From Apodemus sylvaticus (taxonomy: Eukaryota > Chordata > Mammalia > Rodentia > Muridae): a stretch of DNA of 64,000 bases. Shown piece by piece: positions 11,741-23,345 of this stretch. The notes beneath the pieces were generated by a model. The model made no database searches and was not told the origin of the DNA. It saw nothing but the letters and a program-made list of their open reading frames with translations. Positions within the stretch are counted from its first letter, which is position 1; every line of letters begins with the position of its first letter. Both the position numbers and the translations under genes were made by a program. The DNA is taken from contig NC_067481.1 in NCBI RefSeq assembly GCF_947179515.1, positions 83,838,015-83,902,014 on the forward strand, read 5' to 3'.

Positions 11741-12124
11741 GCAATATAAAATGCTATGAACTAGTATCAGACTGAGATATAAACCAAGAAGAAAACAAAG
11801 CTTAGAAACTTTATTTCTCTCTAAAACCACACATGTGTTTTAAATATTTTAGCCAATTTTATCAATTTTCAAAAGAAAAGAAAAACTTTCAAGACAAAAG
11901 AAGAACGATTTTTAGTTCAGACCTGTGACATCTGAAAGAGCCTTCCCAAATTTTCAATGACATAGCTTATACAAATTGATGACAGTTCAGCAGGAAACCT
12001 GTTCAATATTGACATTTTGGCACAGCTGTCTCTTTTGGTTGTTGTGCAGAAAAGCAACATCTGCTTATTAATGAAAAAAAGCGAGAAAAAAATGAACAGC
12101 GTTTATTGTTAAAATTGAGTTACA
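11741..12124. other. Unassigned AT-rich DNA
   Basis: A-rich sequence right of the inverted L1; no gene or repeat family recognised. Confidence 0.45.
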
Positions 12125-12240
12125 AAAAAGAGAGGGCATAGATTTGGATGGAAAAGAATGGGTTTGGATCTGGGAGGTATTCAAAGGATATATATGGTCA
12201 AACACATTGAATGAAAATTTTAAAGAATTAATTAAAATGA
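12125..12240 (+). mobile_element. Old Lx-type L1 3' terminal fragment
   Basis: Carries 'gggtttggatctgggagg', a diverged '...tggtcaaacacattg' and 'aatgaaaattttaaagaatt', resembling the last ~100 bp of old rodent L1 elements up to an A-rich end. It lies tail-to-tail with the minus-strand fragment at 12255. Short and decayed. Confidence 0.5.
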
Positions 12241-12254
12241 GAAATTTCACATTT

Positions 12255-12990
12255 TTATCTTCTATTTTTAAATTTACTTTTATTCATTCACTTTACATCC
12301 GGATCGCTGCCCCCTCCCTTCTGTTCACCTCCTCTTGCAATCCTTCCTCCCAATCCCCCTCCCTTTCTCCATCAGAGAGCAGAGGCTCCCCCCTGGGTAG
12401 GTATCCTTCTACCCTAGAACATGCTCTCCCACTGAGACCAGATAAGGCAGCCGAGCTAGAAGAACATATTCCACAGACAGGCAACATTTTTGGTAATAGC
12501 CCCTACTCCATTTTTTTTTGTTCCTACCTGAAACTGAGCTGCACATCTGCTACGTATTTGTAGGGGGAGGGACTAGGTTCATCCTGTCCTTGGTTGCTTC
12601 AATCTCTGAGAACTCCAAGTGTCCAGCTTAGCTGAAAGTTGGTTTTCCTGTGGAGTTCTTATCCCTTAGGAGCTCCCAAACCCCAAATGTTTCACAAGAG
12701 TCCCAAACTTCCATCTGTTAGGCTATGGGTCTCTTTGTTCATCTAACTCAGCTGCTGAGTGGATCTCTCCAAAGATAACTTGCTAGACTCTTATCTGCAA
12801 GACTATAAGGGACTATCACTAATAGTGTCAGGAATTGATGCTTGCCCATGGGATGGGTCTCTAGTTGGACAGGTTATTGCTTGACTATTCCCTCAGTCTC
12901 GGCACCATACCCATCCTGGCATATTTTGTGGACAAAATAAATTTTGGTTGAAAGTTTTGTGGGTGGGTAGGGGTGCCTATGGCTAAGAGA
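12255..12990 (-). mobile_element. Old Lx-type L1 3' UTR
   Basis: An antisense Lx 3' UTR with several familiar landmarks in the expected order: 'ttattcattcactttacatc' at the 3' end, 'cccactgagaccagataagg', 'gcacatctgctacgtatttg', 'agtgtcaggaattgatgctt', 'gcccatgggatgggtctc', and 'aaattttggttgaaag' near the 5'-truncated end. Substitutions and small indels are frequent, consistent with an insertion near the base of the murine radiation. No ORF2 remains. Confidence 0.75.
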
Positions 12991-13741
12991 AGCTTCATTT
13001 TGGCAAAGATATGATGTTGAAAACAAGGTGTACAAATTGAAAACAAAAAAAAAATTAAAACAAAAACAAAAATCAAACTATTAAGTGGCTTTTGCTTTGA
13101 AGAAAGAAAAAGGATATTTTTAATAAAAGTTAGCAATCTCCTTGAATCCAGGAATCCCTAGTATCTACCCAGCAGCAGTTCAAAGAGCTACTTAAGGGGT
13201 TATTTTCAAAACTGTAACTGCCGTCCCAACAACAGTGCCACCTGCAATATAAATTGACAGGTACATCTAATAGAATGTGGATACCCAAATCACAGTAAGA
13301 GTTCATCTGTTCTCCCTGCTTTTGTTCTCAATATATCTATGGTCAAAAGCATTTAGTGGGAGCCAGTTACTCAAAAGTGTATTAATAAGCTTTAATTCTA
13401 TAGACTACTTAAAAAAAAAATCATGATTTTTGATCCCAAACACTTTCTCCTGGTCCCTCTCAAAATCTTAATGTTCACTTTTACTACCAAGGACTTGACC
13501 AGGGAGTCAACCAGTTGAACACAGTCTAGAAAGTAAGTAAATAAAATATTTGAGAGCCCAGAACTAACTATATTGTCATACTGAGACTTTAATTCTGGTC
13601 TTCTAATTACTGTGCTGTTATGCATGTTTCTTTGTGATCCCTGATTTATACTTACATAATTTCATTGAGTCAATCTGTACAATAGAAAATACATAATTAG
13701 GAACTGATAGTATCCTAGGGGCATTCCAGGAAATGTAGAAT
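12991..13741. other. Unassigned DNA
   Basis: No gene or repeat family recognised. An A-rich stretch lies at about 13040-13075. Confidence 0.45.
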
Positions 13742-13756
13742 TTAGACTTGGTATTT
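13742..13756. repeat. Target-site duplication, left copy
   Basis: 'ttagacttggtattt' matches 14037-14051 ('ttagactttgtattt') at 14 of 15 positions and flanks a short L1 3' end. Confidence 0.8.
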
Positions 13757-14036
13757 ATTTATTGGATATTTTATTTATTTACATTTCAAATGTTATCCAG
13801 TTTCCCAGTTTCCCCTCTGCAAACCTCCTATCCGATTGCCTCTCCCCCTGCTTCTATGAGGGTATCTCCCTACCCACCTACTCCCACCTCACTGTCCTGG
13901 CCTTTCCCTACACTGGGACATTGAGCCTTCCCAAGACTAAGGGCTTTTCCTCCTATTGATACCAAATAAGGCCATCCTCTGCTACATATGCAGCTGGAGC
14001 CATAGGTCCCTCCATGTGTAGTCTTTGGTTGGTGGC
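13757..14036 (-). mobile_element. 5'-truncated LINE-1, 3' UTR only
   Basis: 280 bp of minus-strand L1 3' UTR: T-rich tail complement, then the pyrimidine-rich block ('ctcccacctcactgtcctgg'), 'gccatcctctgctacatatg' and 'ggtccctccatgtgtag'. It has no ORF2 sequence. A 15-bp TSD with one mismatch marks both ends exactly, so this is a complete but very short insertion. Confidence 0.88.
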
Positions 14037-14051
14037 TTAGACTTTGTATTT
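14037..14051. repeat. Target-site duplication, right copy
   Basis: Partner of 13742-13756 with one mismatch. Confidence 0.8.
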
Positions 14052-14154
14052 CTTAGTAACAGATATATGGGTTTGCTTGTGAATATGTGTATGAGAGCAT
14101 TTAGACGTTTTTGCATAAAAATCTCTGAAAACCATTGAACAATGTTTTCTAAAA

Positions 14155-14377
14155 ATTTATTTTTATTTTTTTTAAAAAGGCTTATATGTGCATATGCCTG
14201 TGTGTGTGCACAGTTCTGTTGTACATGCAGTGGTCAGAAGAAGAGGATTATTTCATGATGTACTGAAGTTATTGAAAATTGGAAACTATCTGGAATAAGT
14301 GTCACGAGGTGAACTCCAATCCTTTTGAAGAAAAGCAAAGGCTGTTAACCACTGAGATGTTTCTATGGTCCATGAAC
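14155..14377 (-). mobile_element. Decayed B2/B3-type SINE
   Basis: In antisense: T-rich tail complement, 'tgcctgtgtgtgtgcacag', 'agtggtcagaagaagagga', and at the tRNA-derived end 'ggctgttaaccactgaga'. This order fits an old B3/B2 SINE. Pol III A and B boxes are degraded. The identity of the A-rich block to the right (14380-14490) is separate. Confidence 0.65.
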
Positions 14378-14379
14378 AA

Positions 14380-14490
14380 AAAAAAAAAAAACAAAACAAA
14401 AACAAAAACAAACAAAAACAACAACAACCCCCCCAAAAAAAAAACAAAAAACAAAAACAAACAAACAAACAAACAAAAAAAAACAAAGTC
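14380..14490. repeat. A-rich (CAAA/CAAAA)n simple repeat
   Basis: Poly-A interspersed with C and one short C-run. Lys/Asn-rich and Phe-rich reading frames over it are artefacts. Confidence 0.9.
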
Positions 14491-15435
14491 CCTTTAGAAT
14501 TTATGTTTCTAATTTTCTGAGTGCTTAACATAAGCTTAACATGGCTGTGAGTATATTTCCTTCAATATAGGGTTGATATTGTATTTAAATCTATAGTAAA
14601 AAAAAATCTGAAAAGTTGAAAATTTGCATAACTTTCTAAACTTGACTATCTGATATGAAACTTTGATACAGGGAATGACTGTCATACATCTAAATATTTT
14701 GATAATATTGGGTTTTGATTCTCAAAGACAAAAAAATATCCGGAAAACTAAGAAAAAACAAGCCTATGAAAAGGAGTAGCTTGAAAAACACATCCTTTAT
14801 TTTTATGTCGTTTTTCCTGGTTTATGTTTCCAGAAGCACCAAGTTAAAAAGATATTTAAGTACGTATTTTCTGTACTAAAAGAATGAAATAGTAATCACT
14901 AGCAATTTAAAAATAGTAAGTAATAACAATATTGCAATAATGGTATGTATATTAAGAGATGCTAAACAGATGACTGAAATGTTTAATGTTTTCATATTTT
15001 CTCTGACCTCTTACCTATTCTATGAGAGTTACTTATACTTAGATATTACTGTAACTAATGAGAAAATATATGGTAATATTTCAATTTAGAGTAAGTTTAT
15101 TTCAGAGACATTCAAGACTCTTTTATTGTTCTCCATAAAGCTTCAGAATTCAATATACTTGTGTTAAAGAATCTCATCACACTGCTCTGTTTGGATCCAG
15201 AAGTAATAAGAGCTAAGTATAATTTACTGGTTAGGCATTTAATTTCAAAAGATAAAAAGATACTATTCATCGACTTCCCAGTGCTCCAACCACAGTGTTT
15301 GTAAGATGTGGGACAGCTGACCACAATACAGCATCACAGTGGGAAAAATATGATTAAAAGTTTAATTTACACATTGATTGTAAATCCCATGATATGTACA
15401 TGTAGCAGAACTGAAGAGATGCACAGGGTTTGGTT
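14491..15435. other. AT-rich DNA left of a full-length L1
   Basis: No gene or repeat family recognised. It supplies the left flank and target site for the L1 at 15453. Confidence 0.5.
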
Positions 15436-15452
15436 AAGAATTAAGGTGAAGA
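15436..15452. repeat. Target-site duplication, left copy
   Basis: 'aagaattaaggtgaaga' recurs exactly at 21445-21461. On the opposite strand the cut site reads TTCTT/AA, close to the L1 endonuclease preference TTTT/AA. Confidence 0.95.
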
Positions 15453-16107
15453 GAGAAGCCCCCGCAGCCATATTTGCTGTCTGCAGGGACACAAAAGGAT
15501 CACTAAGTACTGCAACACCCTGAGCCTTAGATTTCTGGTGGTGCAAACCGCCAGGGGTCTGCCTGCACTCAGGAACTGAGCACTTATGCAGCTTTTGTCT
15601 GCCAGCCCTCCAGGCTCAGGGCCCAAGTCCTGCCCAGGAAGCTGTGGAAGGAGAGAAGCCCTGTGGCCAAACTCACTCTCTGCAGGGACACAAAAGGATC
15701 ACTAGGTACTGTAACACCCTGAGCCTTAGATTTCTGGTGGTGCAAACCGCCAGGGGTCTGCTTGCACTCAGGAACTGAGCACATAGGCGGTTCATCTGCA
15801 AGCCAGTCCATCTCAGGACCTGTGTCCTATGTGAGAATCAACAGAGGGAGTGATCCCCACCACAACTTCTTCCCTCCATAATAGAGCAGACAGAGAACAC
15901 CTGGTTGACCTTGACAACCTAAGTATAGCATTGGTTGAGGCAAGACTGAGAAGGGCTCCAAAGGCACAAAAGAGGAAGCCAGCATATCAGTAATCTGTGC
16001 CAGAAGAAACCCAGTCATCCAGTGGTGCAGAGATAATCTTAATGATCCACAGTAGGTTGAAGCACCAGCCAGTGACAATAAGACCATCTAACTCCTGGGA
16101 GAACCTA
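15453..16107 (+). promoter_or_regulatory. L1 5' UTR with two tandem monomers
   Basis: Monomer 1 starts at about 15453 and monomer 2 at about 15660. They share long exact blocks, including 'gcagggacacaaaaggatca', 'ccctgagccttagatttctg' and 'gtgcaaaccgccaggggtct'. A non-repeated segment (about 15850-16107) links them to ORF1. Tandem 5' monomers act as internal RNA polymerase II promoters in mouse L1; promoter activity here is inferred. Monomer 1 carries a YY1-like 'gcagccatatttgctg' at 15464-15479. Confidence 0.85.
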
Positions 16108-17318
16108 ATGGCTAAAGGCAAACGTAGGAACGTTACTAACAGAAACCAAGGCATTATGGTAGCATCTGAACCCAATTCTCCAACATTAGCAAGTCCTGGA
16201 TACCCCAACACACCAGAAAAACAAGATTTGGATTTAAAATCACTGGTCATGATGCTAGTAGAGGAACACATGAAGGACATACTTAAAGAAATTCAGGAGA
16301 AAATGGATCAAAAATTAGAAGCCCTTACAAGGGAAACACAAAAATCATTGAAAGAAATTCAGGAGAATACAAAAGCCAATAAGGAGGAAACGCAAAAATC
16401 ACTTAAAGAAATACTGGAGAACCTTGATCAACAGGCAGAAGTCATGAAAGAGGAAACACAAAAATCTCTTAAAGAATTAGAGGAAAACACAAACAAGCAA
16501 ATGACAGAACTGAGCAAAAATTTCCAGGATCTAAAAACTGAAGTAGAAACAACTAATAAAGCACTAAGGGAGACAACTTTGGAGATAGAAAACCTTGGGA
16601 AGAAATAAGGGACCATAGATGCAAATATCAACAAAAGAATACAAGAGATAGAAGAAAGAATCTCAGATGCTGAAGATACCATAGAAACCATGGACTCAAC
16701 AGTTAAAGAAAATGCAAAATGCAAAATGCAAAAAGCTTGCAACCTAAAACATCCAGGAATTCCAGGACACAATGAGAAAGCCAAATCTAAGGATTATAGG
16801 TATTGATAAGAGTGAAGATTACAACTTAAAGGGCTAGCAAATATCTTCAACAAAATTATGGAAGAAAACTTCTCTAACCTAAAGAGAGAGATGCCCATGA
16901 ATATACAAGAAGCCTACAGAACTCCAAACAGAATGGACCAGAACAGAAATACCTCCCGTTACATAATAATCAAAACCCGAAATGTACTAAACAAAGAATA
17001 CTTAGGGCAGTAAGAGAAAAAGGGCAAATAACATATAAAGGAAGACCTATCAGAATTACACCAGATTTCTCACCAGAGACCATGAAAGCTAGAAGATGCT
17101 GGGCGGAGCTCATGCAGACTCTAAGAGAACACAAATGCCAGCTGAGACTACTATACCCAGCGAAACTCTCAATTACTATAGATGGAGAAACCAAGATATT
17201 CCATGACAAAACCAAATTTACACAATATCTTTCTACAAACCCAGCCCTACAAAGGATAATAGGGGGAAAGCACCAGTACAACGAGGGAAACTATACCCTG
17301 GCAAGAGCAGAATATTAA
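16108..17318 (+). pseudogene. L1 ORF1 (RNA-binding coiled-coil protein), broken
   Basis: The native start is MAKGKRRNVTN at 16108. The N-terminal basic region is followed by a long coiled coil (about residues 60-160) made of near-22-residue repeats around the motif KEETQKSLKEI. A serine codon has become TAA at 16606-16608, truncating the frame at 166 residues. Downstream an extra 'aaaatgc' unit (16709-16729) and a 1-bp deletion near 16821 shift the frame before the C-terminal domain resumes (MKARRCWAEL... to the stop at 17318). In a working L1, ORF1p trimers coat L1 RNA in the ribonucleoprotein. Upstream Met at 15997 lies in the 5' UTR and is not the native start. Confidence 0.9.
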
Positions 17319-17375
17319 GCTTCTTTCATCAAACCCAAAGAGGATAGCCATACACGTATAAAATTAAAATAAAAA

Positions 17376-20300
17376 ATGTTAGGAAGCAATAACCACTACT
17401 CCTTGATATCTCTTAACATCAATGGACTCAATTCCCCAATTAAAAGATATAGACTAACAGATTGGTTACTTAAACAGGACCCTACATTTTGCTGCTTACA
17501 GGAAACACACCTCAATGTCAAAGACAAAAACTACCTTAGAGTAAAAGGCTGGAAGACAATTCTACAAGCAAATGGTCCCAGGAAACAAGCCGGAGTTGCC
17601 ATTCTAATTTCAGATAAAATTGACTTTCAACCTTTCAATGTCATCAAAAGAGACATGGAAGGTCACTACTTGCTGGTCAAAGGAAAAATCCAACAAGAAG
17701 AACTCTCAATCCTGAACATCTATGCCCCAAATACAAGGGTGCCCTCATTCATAAAAGAAACTTTACTAAAGCTCAAAGTACACATTGCACCTAACACAAT
17801 AATTGTGGGTGACTTCAACACTCTACTTTCACCAATGGACCGATCAGGAAAACAGAAACTAAACAGGGAGACAATGAAACTAATTGAAGCTTTGAACCAA
17901 TTGGAGTTAACAGATATATATAGAACTTTTTATCCCAAAGCAAAAGAATATACCTTTTTCTCAGCACCTCATGGTACCTTCTCCAAAATAGATCATATAG
18001 TTGGTCACAAGACAGACCTCAAAAAATATAAGAAGATTGAAATAATCCCATGCCTCCTATCAGATCATTATGGAGTAAAAGTGGTCTTTAGGAACAGTAA
18101 AAACAACAGACAGCCTACATACACATGGAAACTGAATAATACTCTACTCAATGATACCTTGGTCAAGGAAGAAATAAAGAAAGAAATCAAAGATTTCTTA
18201 GAATTTAATGAAAATGAAGGCACAACATACACAAATCTATGGGACACAATGAAAGCAGTGCTAAGAGGAAAACTCATAGCTTTGAGTGCCTTCAAAAAGA
18301 AATTCGAGAGACCTTATACGAGAAGATTAACGGAACAAATGAAAACCCTGGAACAAGAAGAAGCTAATTCACCCAGGAGGAGAAGAAGAAAGGAAATCAT
18401 CAAACTCAGGGCTGAAATCAATCAAGTAGAAACCAAGAGAACAATACAAAGAATCAACAAGACCAAAAGCTGGTTCTTTGAAAAAATCAACAAGATAGAT
18501 AAACCCTTAGCCAGACTAACCAAAGGGCACAGAGAAAGTATCCAAATTAACAAAATTAGAAATGAAAACGGAGATATTACAACAGAAACCAAGGAAATTC
18601 AAAAAAATCATCAGATGCTACTACAAAAAACTGTACTCAACACAACTGGAGAATATGGAGGAAATGGACATTTTCTTAGACAGATACCAATTACCAAAAT
18701 TAACCAGGATCAAATAGACCATCTAAACAGACCCATAACCCCTAAATAAATAGAAGGGGGTCATAGATAGGCTTCCAACCAAAAAAAGCACAGGACCAGA
18801 TGGTTTCAGTGCAGAATTCTATCAGACCTTCAAAGAAGAGTTAACACCAATACTCTTCAAACTTTTCCACCAAATAGAAGCAGAGGGAACATTACCCAAC
18901 TCCTTCTTCGAAGCCACTATTACGCTGATACCAAAACCACACAAAGATCCAACTAAGAAAGAGAATTTCAGGCCAATTTCCCTTATGAATATCGATGCAA
19001 AAATACTAAATAAAATTCTTGCCCACCGAATCCAAGAACACATCAAAACGATCATCCACCATGATCAAGTAGGCTTCATCCCAGGGATGCAGGGATGGTT
19101 CAATATAATAAAATCCATAAATGCTATCCACTACATAAACAAACTCAAAGAAAAGAACCACATGATCATTTCATTAGATGCTGAAAAAGCATTTGACAAA
19201 ATTCAGCATCCTTTCATGCTAAAAGTCTTGGAAAGGACAGGAATTCAAGGCCCATATCTAAACATAGTAAAAGCAATATACAGCAAACCGGTAGCCAACA
19301 TCAAACTAAATGGAGAGAAACTTGAAGCAATCCCACTAAAATCAGGGACTAGACAAGGCTGCCCCCTCTCTCCATATCTTTTCAATATAGTTTTTGAAGT
19401 CCTAGCTAGAGCAATTAGACAACAGAAGGAAGTCAAAGGGATACAAATTGGAAAGAAAGAAGTCAAATTATCACTATTTGCAGATGATATGATCTTATAC
19501 TTAACTGACCCTAAAAACTTTACTAAAGAACTCCTACAGCTGATAAACAACTTCAGCAAAGTGGCTGGCTACAAAATCAATGCAAGCAGTAGCCTTTATA
19601 TATTCAAAGGATAAGCAGACTGAGAAAGAAATTAGGGAAATGACCCCCTTCACAATAGCTAAAAACAGCATAAAGTATCTTGGGGTGAATCTAACCAAAC
19701 AAGTGAAAGACCTATAGGACAAGAACTTCAGATCTCTGAAGAAGGAAATCGAAGAAGATCTCAGAAAATGGAAAAACCTTCCATGCTTGTAGATTGGCAG
19801 GATTAATATAGTTAAAATGGCCATCTTGCCAAAGGCAATCTACAGATTCAATGCTATTCCCATAAAAATCCCAACCCAGTTCTTCATAGAGCCAGAAAGA
19901 GCAATTCTCAAATTCATCTGGAATAACAAAAAACCCCAGATAGCTAAAACTATTCTCAACAGTAAAAGAACTTCAGGGGGATTCAATATCCCAGACTTTA
20001 AACTCTACTACAGAGCAATAGTGATAAAAACTGCATGGTATTGGTACAATATCAGGCAAGCAGATCAATGGAATAGGATTGAAGACCCAGAAATGAACCA
20101 ACACACCTATGGTCACTTGGTCTTCGACAAAGGGGCTGAAAGCATCCAGTGGAAGAAAGATAGTCTTTTCAACAAATGGTGCTGGTTCAATTGGAGGTCT
20201 GCATTCAGAAGAATGCGCATCGATCCATTCTTATCTCCTTGTACCAAGTTCAACTCCAAATGGATCAAGGACCTCCACATAAAACCTGACACACTGAAAC

Positions 20301-21199
20301 TAATTGATAAAAAACTGGAGAAGACCCTGGAGGACATGGGCACAGGGAAAAAGATCCTGAATAGAGCACCAATAGCTTATACTCTAAGATCAAGAAGTGA
20401 CAAATGGGATCTCATAAAACTACAAAGTTTCTGTAAGGCAAAGGACACCGTCAAAAGGACAAAACGTCAACCAACAGACTGGAAAAGGATCTTCACCAAC
20501 CCTAAATCCAACAGAGGGCTAATATCTAATATATACAAAGAACTCAAGAAAGTAGAACCCAGAGATCCAAATAACCCCATTAAAAAGTGGGGTACGGAGC
20601 TAAACAAAGAATTTTCACATGAAGAACTTCAGAGAGCTGAGAAACACCTTAAGAAATGTTCAACATCATTAATCATTAGGGAAATGCAAATCAAAACAAC
20701 CCTGAGATTTCACCTCACACCAGTCAGAATGGCTAAGGTCAAAAACTCAGGAGACAGCAGATATTGTTGAGGATGTGGAGAAAGAGGAACACTCCTCCAC
20801 TGCTGGTGGGATTGCAAGATGGTGCAACCACTTTGGAAATCAGTCTGGCGGTTCCTCAGAAAACTGGGCATGTCACTTCCTGAGGACTCTGTTATACCAC
20901 TACTGGGCATATATCCAGAGGATTCTTCAGCATGCAATAAGGACACATGCTCCACTATGTTCATAGCAGCCCTATTTGTAGTCGCCAGAAGCTGGAAACA
21001 ACCTAGATGTCCTTCAACGGAGGAATGGATACAAAAAATGTGGTATATTTACATAATGGAGTACTATTCAGCCATTAGAAACAATGAATTCCTGAAATTC
21101 TTAGACAAATGGATGGAGCTGGAGAACATCATACTAAGTGAGGTAACCCAGTCTCAAAAGATCAATCATGGTATGCACTCACTGATAAGTGGATATTAG
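17376..21199 (+). pseudogene. L1 ORF2 (endonuclease-reverse transcriptase), broken
   Basis: Starts MLGSNNHYSLISLNINGLNS at 17376. The endonuclease domain is intact by eye, with QETHL (Glu at residue 43), GDFNT and SDHYG. A 1-bp gain in an A-run near 18605 is compensated by a 1-bp loss near 18705. A nonsense change at 18747-18749 plus an extra G just after it end the first long frame. The reverse transcriptase core resumes at about 18750-19610 with GFIPG, TRQGCPLSP and SLFADDM. Further breaks occur near 19590 (indels), 19715 (TAG), 19791 (TAG) and 20767 (TGG to TGA). The C terminus ends ...SLISGY at 21199. The product would nick DNA and copy L1 RNA in target-primed reverse transcription; this copy cannot. 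Confidence 0.93.
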
Positions 21200-21444
21200 C
21201 CTAGAAACATTGAATACCGAGGACATAATCCACAAATTAAATGATGTCCAAAAAGAATGGAGGAGTGGCCCCTGGTTCTGGAAAGACTCAGTGCAAGAGT
21301 ATAGGGGAATTCCAGAACAGGGAAGTGGGAAGGGGTGGATGGAAGAATAGGGGGACAGAAGAGGGCTTATGGGATTTGCGGGGAGTGGGGACCCAGAAAA
21401 GGGGAAATCATTTGCAATGTAAATAAAAAAATAAAATTAAAAAA
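21200..21444 (+). other. L1 3' UTR and A-rich tail
   Basis: Includes 'tggcccctggttctggaaag', a purine-rich G-tract region (about 21300-21400) typical of rodent L1 3' UTRs, then 'gcaatgtaaataaaaaaata' and an A-rich end. The same 3' UTR type, in antisense, is found at 3953-4199 and 53893-54163. Confidence 0.85.
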
Positions 21445-21461
21445 AAGAATTAAGGTGAAGA
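21445..21461. repeat. Target-site duplication, right copy
   Basis: Exact 17-bp copy of 15436-15452. Its first two A bases cannot be separated from the tail. Confidence 0.95.
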
Positions 21462-22869
21462 CAGTAGATGCAGAGCAGGTAATTGGTCCAATTTGTGAAA
21501 TGCAGCTCTGAGATACAATAAGGTTACTTTTCAAAGGATACTCATCCTAAAACTACTGGATAAAAACACCTGTGAATATTATAAACAAAAAGCCAACATT
21601 GAGCATTGAATATTATAAACCAAAGAGTGACCTGAACAACCTGTGCAGAGCCACTTGGTTTTCTGTAACCCATCTGCCTTACACATATTGTCCTTACACA
21701 CTTGGTGAGCACGCTCACTTCTTGATAGTTGATTTTTGAAAACTGTACTTTCTGATATTCCTTTCAGGTTCAGTTAAAAAATAATTTTAAACCAGCCATT
21801 TAAAATGTCAATACTATATTTAAGGAAGTTTTAGCTAATGGATTGAATGACAGAAATTGCATACTATACTGGGATACTATATAATATTTTAAGACATTAT
21901 ACATTTTTATGATGAATGTTTAAATAAGGTTAAATATAGGTGCTTATTGAAGACTTTATCCCATGTTTATGGCTTTCACTTCTAGATTTTTTGCAACTTA
22001 CACTGCCTTCTTGTAATCTATAAGTACCTTAGTGAGGAATTAAACACCAGAAATTCTAACACTTTTTGTGCCTACTGGTGAACCTTTTCCTACTCGTGCC
22101 TTCCTCTACCCTTCTCAGCTGTATTTATTTACCAATCTATGCTCAACTGTTCTGACTTTGTTTTAAACTTTTATATGTGCATAGAGAACATTTGGCTTTG
22201 GTTGTTCTCTGTTTGCTTTGTTTTCCTTTTAAAAAAAAGTCATAATTTCTCCAATGTCGTACAATCGGATTGAATTCACTTTTATGATTGAGTAGCCTCA
22301 CCACCTTCCTCAGTATTTGTGCTTATAAAAGTAGTTTTGTATGTAAATGAGTGTTCTACTTCCTGCTTCTTTGGGAAGATGATTACCTGGAGATATTAAC
22401 TGATATCTTGCCTTGTTATTAGTATTTTCACGGACAGCACATTCTTCATTGTATACTAATATATCCTCATTTATTTAAGGAATTTCTATCTTCTTTTAAA
22501 TATTCTGTAGGATATTGAAATTAAAATGTACCAAGACTTAAAAATTTACCATTTATAAGATCATTGAAAAAAAACACACGTGGTTGCTGCATGAAATTTC
22601 AATCTATGTATCATTAGAAAGTGAAGTAAGTATGTTTAATCAATGGGTTGCATGTAAAGCTTATGTGGTTTAAGATGATCCTGGTAAACAATACCAAGGT
22701 TGGTCAGTAGGCCTAAAAATCCCAACATAGGTTTATAATGTTTCTGGACGTTTAACTTGTTTACACTTTGACTGCAAGTGTTTACAACAGACTTACATGT
22801 CTAACAGATACTGGCTATAGCACTCATAAATCTCTTGCACTGGTAACATTCAAAGAATTGAACAGACCT
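21462..22869. other. AT-rich DNA, nothing recognised
   Basis: No L1, SINE or gene seen; reading frames are shorter than 60 codons. Confidence 0.5.
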
Positions 22870-23345
22870 CTGAAAGCCTAAACTCCCAGAGTTGTAAAAC
22901 AGATTTAATAGTAGTACTCACATATTTTGTAGCAACTACCTCTGAGATAAAACATTTCTCCTTAAGACTCAAGATGCTCTAAATAGAAAGGGAGGTAAAA
23001 GATTCTACCCATAAAGCCCAGAAAGTAAACAACCTAATGACTTCAGGAAGTCCTCAAAACTGACAAGATTAACTACCTCATTCCCTTATATTAAGCATAT
23101 ATAAGCAGTAAGGTTGCTGAGAGTCTCTCTCTGATGAGCTAATTTACTTTAAAGAGATTCAGAGGAGCCCAGTGCCTAGAAGAAGTTCAGACAAACTGAT
23201 TGCTCAGAAAAGACCTTTTGAAACCTTTTGAGTTGCCTGGATACTGTGTAGTGCTCTCCAGGCCCCCAGCTTCCATAACCTGTCATCCACAGTGAGCAGA
23301 GCTATTGTTGATACAACTACTTTCAGTTATTACTGTTCCTTTAAG
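22870..23345 (+). mobile_element. Possible decayed solo LTR (endogenous retrovirus)
   Basis: Contains a TATA-like 'catatataagcag' at 23096-23108, followed by 'gctgagagtctctctc' and a region resembling the R/U5 part of some rodent LTRs. Ends are undefined, no second copy or internal retroviral genes are present, and no TSD was found. The call rests on general resemblance and could be wrong. Confidence 0.3.

Larger units (their letters stand above)
15453..21444 (+). mobile_element. Full-length LINE-1 with perfect TSD, ORFs broken
   Basis: A 6.0-kb complete L1: 5' UTR with two ~207-bp monomers, ORF1, a 57-bp inter-ORF gap, ORF2, 3' UTR and A-rich tail. The 17/17 TSD and complete 5' end indicate one clean full-length insertion. 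Both ORFs carry stops and frameshifts (see the ORF entries), so it cannot encode a working protein set now. Its sequence is related to, but distinct from, the mouse and rat active lineages. Confidence 0.95.

Noticed and set aside
10440..11780. Possible TSD for the 5'-inverted L1 ('atattaaaat' left, 'atataaaat' right)
   Set aside because: The match is short, AT-rich and not flush with both boundaries.
15997..16107. Apparent N-terminal extension of L1 ORF1
   Set aside because: All other copies start at MA/TKGK; the upstream residues are 5' UTR read in frame.
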